Shown piece by piece: positions 59,506 to 64,000 of a stretch of 64,000 nucleotides of DNA. The stretch's first letter is position 1; each line of letters begins with the position of its first letter. A model generated the notes under the pieces. That model saw nothing but the letters and a program-made list of their open reading frames with translations. It did not search any database and was not told where the DNA came from. The DNA is from Fibrobacter sp. UWB15 (GTDB lineage Bacteria; Fibrobacterota; Fibrobacteria; Fibrobacterales; Fibrobacteraceae). Location of the stretch: assembly GCF_900177705.1 (NCBI RefSeq), contig NZ_FXBA01000004.1, forward strand, positions 232,709 through 296,708. The letters run 5' to 3'. Made by a program: the position numbers and the translations under genes.

Positions 59506-60359
59506 TTCGTTTCTCCCTTTTTATTCATCGTCTCGTTTTTAGGTTCAAGTCGTTCACTCAACGGGAACAACTGCACGTTCAGGCGGTAGACCTGTTCCGT
59601 TTCGTCTTCCTCCGTCGCAATCGCCACCACGCGGCGGTAATAATCTTCAGTCTCTTTCTTGATGCGTTCGTACGCACGACGCGTAAGCCCAAGCGTATAA
59701 CCCGACATCATGCGTTCCGAAATCGGCAAATCAATGGACTTAAGGGCAAACTCCCCCATCTGGCGCTGCAAATCGCGAGCCGCCAGCGGCACGGCCTCCA
59801 CAGGCGCCATTTTAATCGTCTTGTCCGTTTGCTGGTAGTTTCCACTCCTGTCCTTCTTCAGGAGCTTCGCCTTCACCAAAAAATCGAGCGTCTCGGAAAC
59901 TTCCGCCGCCGAAATCTTCGGTTTGCAGGCATGGGCAATTTCCAACGGCTTTGCGCCGGGCATGTGCGGTGCCAACTCACGGATTACGGAATTTTTCCAA
60001 GACTTGAAATACTTGAATTCTTCGTCACCCAGCACACGCACCTTGTGAGCATTCGCCAGCGCGCAACGTTCTTCGAACGCAGCCTTTTTAGCTTCGTTGC
60101 TTTTTGCATGCGCATAAGATACCATCAAGACAAAGTATTCGTACTCGAAACCGACAAGCCCCATGGCATTTGCCACCGAGCCCGCCGAGCCGACGCTCAA
60201 ATTCTTTTTCCCCTCGCAAACATACTTCAAATAGACATCTGACGAAAAACCCGCCTTCTGGGCGAACGCATGCCAAGAAAAAGCAGAGCAGCGTTTTCGT
60301 TCATCGTAGTAGTCCTGAATGAACTTACGATAATCAGTGTATTCTATGATCTCCTTCAT
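59502..60359 (-). CDS. TIGR02147-family regulator (cassette 2)
   Basis: 285 residues, close paralogue of the cassette 1 protein (MKEIIEYTDYRKFIQDYYDERKR). Helix-turn-helix at about 27-68 (SWHAFAQKAGFSSDVYLKYV), winged-helix middle (AEVSETLDFLVKAKLLKKDRSGNYQ) and LNVQLFPLSERL at the end. TATATT is 7 nt before the ATG with no ribosome-binding site. Its stop overlaps the start of the FISUMP lipoprotein by 4 nt. Confidence 0.88.
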   Translation of the reverse strand: MKEIIEYTDYRKFIQDYYDERKRCSAFSWHAFAQKAGFSSDVYLKYVCEGKKNLSVGSAGSVANAMGLVGFEYEYFVLMVSYAHAKSNEAKKAAFEERCALANAHKVRVLGDEEFKYFKSWKNSVIRELAPHMPGAKPLEIAHACKPKISAAEVSETLDFLVKAKLLKKDRSGNYQQTDKTIKMAPVEAVPLAARDLQRQMGEFALKSIDLPISERMMSGYTLGLTRRAYERIKKETEDYYRRVVAIATEEDETEQVYRLNVQLFPLSERLEPKNETMNKKGETK

Positions 60360-60366
60360 GACTACA

Positions 60367-60425
60367 AATATAGATTCATTTGGTCTAAACAGAACATAAA
60401 ATTATCGTTTTTAGCCAAATTTTAC
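60367..60425 (-). promoter_or_regulatory. Conserved promoter, copy 3 (cassette 2)
   Basis: GTAAAATTTG, TAAAAACG block, ATGTTCTG, 17 bp, TATATTTGT; the spacing is the same as in copies 1 and 2. Confidence 0.8.
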
Positions 60426-60461
60426 CAATTTCTTTAAAATTATCAAAAATCAAGCATTTTT

Positions 60462-60481
60462 AGAACATGATTTCATATTCT
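60462..60481. promoter_or_regulatory. Imperfect inverted repeat upstream of cassette 2
   Basis: AGAACAT-n6-ATATTCT, followed nearby by GGAACATG and AGAACACA. It corresponds to the perfect palindrome upstream of cassette 1. Confidence 0.4.
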
Positions 60482-60508
60482 AGGAACATGCCCTAGAACA
60501 CAAAAAAA

Positions 60509-60535
60509 ATCCTGCGGAACTTTCCGCAGGATTCT
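60509..60535. terminator. Terminator of the lipoprotein pair operon
   Basis: Perfect AATCCTGCGGAA/TTCCGCAGGATT stem. On the minus strand A/T-rich DNA with a T run follows. Confidence 0.85.
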
Positions 60536-60594
60536 TTCCTAACCATCCCCCTGCCCGAATCCTTCGGGTCCAAATCGGGGGAATGAATTTCACC

Positions 60595-62076
60595 TTAGTC
60601 TTTTACGCAACGGACCTCGTAGATAGTCTTTGCCGGCGGAGCGCTTGTCGGTTCTTCCGGTCCGAAGAATTCGCGATCTTCATCAAGAGAGAATCTACTG
60701 CCCCACTGGGCAATCTTATAATCACTTTCGTTTTCCGTAAAGCGCGGATACAAAAGCAATTCTTGAGTTTGAGCATCGCCTTGGGTAGCCTCTTCCAGTT
60801 TTTGCCATTCATAACTTTGGGGAAGATGCCAGCCTTCGGGGCATGCGCCTTGAACATATTCTTTGCGGAGCACCTTTTCCTTAATCTCAGAACGGTAAGC
60901 CTCCGACTCGCAAGTTTCTTCATCGGGCGCATCCAATGCCTGGCAAACATAATAAGGACTACCCATTTCCCCCATCGTAAACCATTCTTGAATGCCATCA
61001 GAACCCATGGAAGGCTTAAATCCCAGATTACTCACCATCCAAGAGACAGTCTCTCCATCTTTCATTTTGACATCCAAAGTCTTATAGATGGCCCCATCTC
61101 TGTCATCGACCAGCGTGCCGTATTTTCCTGCGGTATCCACAGGCGCATCGCCATTCGTTCTTGCGCCATTATACCACTTCCACACGCCATTGCGGCAAAT
61201 ATAGCCGTCCTTGACATCATCTAGATTTCCACAGTGGGCGCCAAGGCCCCATGCGGAATCCCAAGGAGCCGCGAACTGGTTGATGAGCTTTTCGAAATCG
61301 CTTATTTCGTCTGCACCCATATCGATCAGGTTACGCCGTGCAAGCTTATAGGCTTCGCCTTGATTCTCCATAGAAACGTTCTTCTTGAGTTCGTTCTTCA
61401 AGGTGGTATCATCCCAGACGCCGTCTTTCTCCAAATCCATGGCAAGCATGGCCATATTGGTCGTCACCTCGCCAATATCTTTGGCGGTAAGCATTATCAA
61501 CGAAATGGCCAAGAGTTTAGCGTCACCTTCGCTACGGCCCATAATATCGAGCTGGTCGAAGGACTCGCCCTCATCGGAGAATCCGAATGCAGCCATCACT
61601 TCTTTTTCGGCCTGGCGCTTAGCGTCTTCAACAGATTTGCCCTCCTTGACTAGGTAACGAATACGGTCAAAAGACAAATGCGTCAGAACGTTAATATTCA
61701 CGTGATCGCGATCTTGCAAATCAACAAGACTGTTCAATGAAATTTTTTGAGCAGAGGTATCCCGGGTTATTTCATCGAGATAGTAGCCGTTCGCATTGAG
61801 CCAGGCATAGCGATCGTCCAGGTTGACGTTTCTCAAGGAATACTCGCCACGGCTATTTTCAACCTTGGTAGAGAATTTAGCTCCCGTTTGGCGCAAGCGT
61901 TCGTCCATTCCATAAAGGGTGATTTCAGAACCCTTTAAAAACGGTCCTTTTTGCGATTTGCCAGAAATGGTTCTCGCCCCTTCTGACGACGTAGAGTTCG
62001 TTTCCGCCTGGCTGCAAGCCATCAAAGCCGCACCCACAGCAATCAGTGAAAGAATATGATTGATCCTTCTATACAT
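60595..62076 (-). CDS. Lipoprotein with QKGPF module and one FISUMP domain
   Basis: 493 residues. Lipobox LMAC (Cys 21). Shared module about 35-280 (RTISGKSQKGPFLKGSEITL, VNINVLTHLSFDRIRYLV, EKEVMAAFGF). A short insert (HCGNLDDVKDGYICRNGVWK) leads to one FISUMP domain, about 315-493: DDRDGAIYKTLDV, VSWMVSNLGF, the Cys-containing YVCQALDAPDEETC, ACPEGWHLPQSYEWQ and RCVKD at the end. It is the third gene of cassette 3, 9 nt after the gene at 62086. Confidence 0.88.
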   Translation of the reverse strand: MYRRINHILSLIAVGAALMACSQAETNSTSSEGARTISGKSQKGPFLKGSEITLYGMDERLRQTGAKFSTKVENSRGEYSLRNVNLDDRYAWLNANGYYLDEITRDTSAQKISLNSLVDLQDRDHVNINVLTHLSFDRIRYLVKEGKSVEDAKRQAEKEVMAAFGFSDEGESFDQLDIMGRSEGDAKLLAISLIMLTAKDIGEVTTNMAMLAMDLEKDGVWDDTTLKNELKKNVSMENQGEAYKLARRNLIDMGADEISDFEKLINQFAAPWDSAWGLGAHCGNLDDVKDGYICRNGVWKWYNGARTNGDAPVDTAGKYGTLVDDRDGAIYKTLDVKMKDGETVSWMVSNLGFKPSMGSDGIQEWFTMGEMGSPYYVCQALDAPDEETCESEAYRSEIKEKVLRKEYVQGACPEGWHLPQSYEWQKLEEATQGDAQTQELLLYPRFTENESDYKIAQWGSRFSLDEDREFFGPEEPTSAPPAKTIYEVRCVKD

Positions 62077-62085
62077 AGTAACCCC

Positions 62086-62904
62086 CTATTCTGGATAAGA
62101 CATCGTAACTAAGAAAAACATTATAACATCACTCGACGCATATTCCGTCTTGAAATCTCCCGAAAAATCGCCAGACTTTCTGAACATCTTGGCCAGAACA
62201 TCTACAACTTCTTGGGCAGCTTCGCAACGGACACCTTCTTCAGCCCTCTTTTGCGCATCATTCATAGCCAAATCCAAGCCACTACTGATACGTTCCAGAG
62301 CCTTGCCGGCTTCACTCGTGTCGGTCACATCGAGGTTTTCGGAATCTTCAGAAATCCATTCATAACTGAAGCTCTTCATCAATTCAGCATGTGCCTGCTT
62401 CTGAGCTTCTGCAAACGATTTACCTTCTTTCACAAGATAAAGCGTGCGGCCGTATTCCAAGTGCGTAAACACGTTAATGTTTATTACGCCGCGGTCGCTA
62501 ATATCCGACAACGCATTCAAGCTGACTTGGCACTTTGAATTTTCTTTCGTCGTTTCGCTTTTATAGTAACCGGTTGCAGTCAGCCTGACATACTGACTTT
62601 CCAAATTGATATCGTCGATGACAAAATCGCCTTGGTCGCTACGGGTCGTCGCAAAGAATTCGCGGCCAGTCGCCACAAGATTCCCTTCTGCCGAAGTTTC
62701 CTTGAGCACGATGTTGGATCCCGTCACGAACGGTCCCTTCTGCGCCACGCCAACAATTTTCTTGCTAGAAATGGCAACAACGCCTTCACTCTCTTCGCTC
62801 GTGCCGGCGGATTCAAAAGTAGAACAGGCCCAGAACGCCCCGCCAAAAGCGAGAGCGGCAAGACTCGCAAAAAACTTTCTCATACCATCCAAACTATTAC
62901 GCAT
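62086..62904 (-). CDS. Short lipoprotein with QKGPF module
   Basis: 272 residues. Lipobox FWAC. It consists almost only of the shared module (KKIVGVAQKGPFVTGSNIVL, ININVFTHLEYGRTLYLV, QAHAELMKSFSY) and ends MFFLVTMSYPE, so it is the minimal member. GGAGG lies 6 nt before the ATG at 62904, which overlaps the regulator's stop by 8 nt. An in-frame ATG at 62883 is less likely. Confidence 0.83.
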   Translation of the reverse strand: MRNSLDGMRKFFASLAALAFGGAFWACSTFESAGTSEESEGVVAISSKKIVGVAQKGPFVTGSNIVLKETSAEGNLVATGREFFATTRSDQGDFVIDDINLESQYVRLTATGYYKSETTKENSKCQVSLNALSDISDRGVININVFTHLEYGRTLYLVKEGKSFAEAQKQAHAELMKSFSYEWISEDSENLDVTDTSEAGKALERISSGLDLAMNDAQKRAEEGVRCEAAQEVVDVLAKMFRKSGDFSGDFKTEYASSDVIMFFLVTMSYPE

Positions 62905-63760
62905 TTTCAGCCTCCTTTTTTCCCATAACAGGCGCCCTATTCAAATTTTCAGATAGCGGGAAAAGCTGCATGTTCAAGCGGCAAACTTTTTCCACCTTTT
63001 TGTCAGCCGAGACAATCGACACAATGCGTTTGCGGCACTCCGTGAGTTCCTCGATGACCTTTTCATAGCTTTCGGCAGTCATGCCCATGGTAATGCCGCT
63101 AAAGTGGCGTTCCGAAATAGGCAACTTGTCCAAAGCCTCGAGCGCGAATTCGCCCATCTGGCGCAACAGCGAATGCACCGCCACCGAGACAACCTTTAGG
63201 CGCCCCGTCGTAATCGAATGCGTCGTCTGGTGATAAATGCCCTTGGCATCTATCGTCAGGAATCCGGCATTCAAAAGGAATCGCAAGCTGCTGCTTACGT
63301 CAGCCGCCGAAATAGGCAACCGGCAAGCCTTCGCGATTTCGTGCGGTTTCGCCCCGGGCATCGCCACGGCCAATTCACGGACGACAGAATGCTTCCAGGT
63401 TTCGTAGAACGTGTACATTTCACTGCCGAGAATTTTCACATGGTGTGCCGAACTCAATGCTTCCATTTCTTCGAAACACTTTTTCTTTTCCCGGTCCGTC
63501 TTTGCGCTTTCGTATCGAACCATCAAGACGAAGTAGTCGAACTCAAACCCCAGCAACCCCATTGCCAAGGCCGTCTTCTTTGCTCCTTCCTCCCGAAGCC
63601 TTGTCTTGCCATCGCAAACAAGCTTCAGGTATGAACCCGATGCGAAACCAGCAATCTTTGCAAACTCGCGCCAGGTAAACGCCGACGTGCGCTTGCGTTC
63701 GCGGTAGTAGTCGAGTACGTACTCACGATAGTCTTTGTATTCAATAACTGATTTCATCAT
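62897..63760 (-). CDS. TIGR02147-family regulator (cassette 3)
   Basis: 287 residues from 63760. It is the most divergent of the three (MMKSVIEYKDYREYVLDYYR), with helix-turn-helix SAFTWREFAKIAGFASGSYL, a helical middle and LNMQLFPLSENL near the end. Starts at 63766 and 63757 are alternatives; 63760 keeps the 6-7 nt distance to a TATCTT box seen in the paralogues. Its upstream region differs: a perfect palindrome and tandem 10-mers replace the shared promoter. Two lipoprotein genes follow. Confidence 0.85.
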   Translation of the reverse strand: MMKSVIEYKDYREYVLDYYRERKRTSAFTWREFAKIAGFASGSYLKLVCDGKTRLREEGAKKTALAMGLLGFEFDYFVLMVRYESAKTDREKKKCFEEMEALSSAHHVKILGSEMYTFYETWKHSVVRELAVAMPGAKPHEIAKACRLPISAADVSSSLRFLLNAGFLTIDAKGIYHQTTHSITTGRLKVVSVAVHSLLRQMGEFALEALDKLPISERHFSGITMGMTAESYEKVIEELTECRKRIVSIVSADKKVEKVCRLNMQLFPLSENLNRAPVMGKKEAENA

Positions 63761-63795
63761 GACCATAAGATAGATTTATGCGGGCGGCCGTGCAA

Positions 63796-63839
63796 CATTT
63801 TTGTTAAAACAAAAATGGCGAATTTAAGCGAATTTAAGC
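63796..63839. promoter_or_regulatory. Palindrome and tandem 10-mers upstream of cassette 3
   Basis: CATTTTTGTT-AA-AACAAAAATG (63796-63817) is a perfect inverted repeat, followed directly by two copies of GCGAATTTAA. This is a likely binding site for the regulator downstream. Confidence 0.55.
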
Positions 63840-63914
63840 ACTTTACAATTCAAGTTTAAAATTTTTAGTAATTCATAAAACAAAATTTGAATTTTATAAA
63901 ACAAAAAAAGTGAC

Positions 63915-63986
63915 CCGCCGGCATAGCCGGCGGTTCTTCATGGACGGGCATAGCCCTAGGATACTAGCAACGCGTCGCACGCGTTG
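63915..63986. other. Palindrome-rich intergenic DNA at the right edge
   Basis: CCGCCGGC/GCCGGCGG (63915-63933), GGGCATAGCCC (63945-63956) and CAACGCG/CGCGTTG hairpins (about 63969-63985). On the minus strand the first is followed after a few bases by a T run, so it may terminate a gene beyond the window. Confidence 0.5.
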
Positions 63987-64000
63987 ACGGCCTGACACTG

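Overview
This 64 kb window reads as chromosome of a Fibrobacter (Fibrobacter succinogenes or a close relative). The main reasons are FISUMP domains (the Fibrobacter succinogenes major paralogous domain, TIGR02145), three TIGR02147-type proteins, GH9 and GH51 cellulases with serine-rich linkers, secreted proteins with type IX-like C-terminal sorting regions, and -10 boxes of the TAnnTTTG kind seen in the Bacteroidetes/Fibrobacteres group. No plasmid or prophage backbone is evident. Assignments rest on reading motifs by eye; no database search was run.

Layout. 1-2.8 kb: N-terminal part of a very large secreted protein with InlB-type repeats, cut by the left edge. 2.9-4.8 kb: envelope protein and lipoprotein pair. 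4.8-16.9 kb: mostly housekeeping genes: RhlE-type helicase, polysaccharide deacetylase, frr-uppS-cdsA, rimO, tRNA-Arg(CCG), an outer-membrane protein, a DUF3108 protein, purD and purE. 16.9-26.3 kb: an accessory and defence-like island holding an AlbA_2/HATPase regulator, fragments of SIR2-like and YhcG (DUF1016) genes, a GmrSD (DUF262/DUF1524) restriction gene with a stop in its DGQQR motif, an HsdS/HsdM-like pair without HsdR, and an ORF6N protein. A 61-bp inverted repeat brackets the GmrSD-HsdSM part. 26.4-34.6 kb: small metabolic and stress genes, a Fic protein with iteron-like upstream repeats, a lipoprotein/outer-membrane pair and rseP. 34.7-43.1 kb: plant-polysaccharide cluster GH9 - GH51 - GH9 - esterase. 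43.2-52.4 kb: dxr, a DacB-DUF1460 fusion next to an anchored solute-binding protein, aroA, an acyl-ACP thioesterase, a ComEC-like metallo-beta-lactamase lipoprotein and tRNA-His. 52.5-63.8 kb: five paralogous lipoproteins and three TIGR02147 regulators in overlapping cassettes.

The most interesting part is the last. Each TIGR02147 gene (XRE-like helix-turn-helix at the N terminus) overlaps the start of a lipoprotein that carries a shared module beginning with a QKGPF motif, in two cases followed by FISUMP domains. Two cassettes and the orphan fifth lipoprotein share a 59-bp promoter with identical internal spacing. This looks like a coordinately controlled surface-lipoprotein system in which each regulator may control its own cassette and its paralogues.

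Several genes, including two of the TIGR02147 genes, have a TAnnTTTG-type -10 box only 5-8 nt before the start codon and no Shine-Dalgarno sequence, suggesting leaderless messages. Three heptanucleotide tandem arrays occur between genes.
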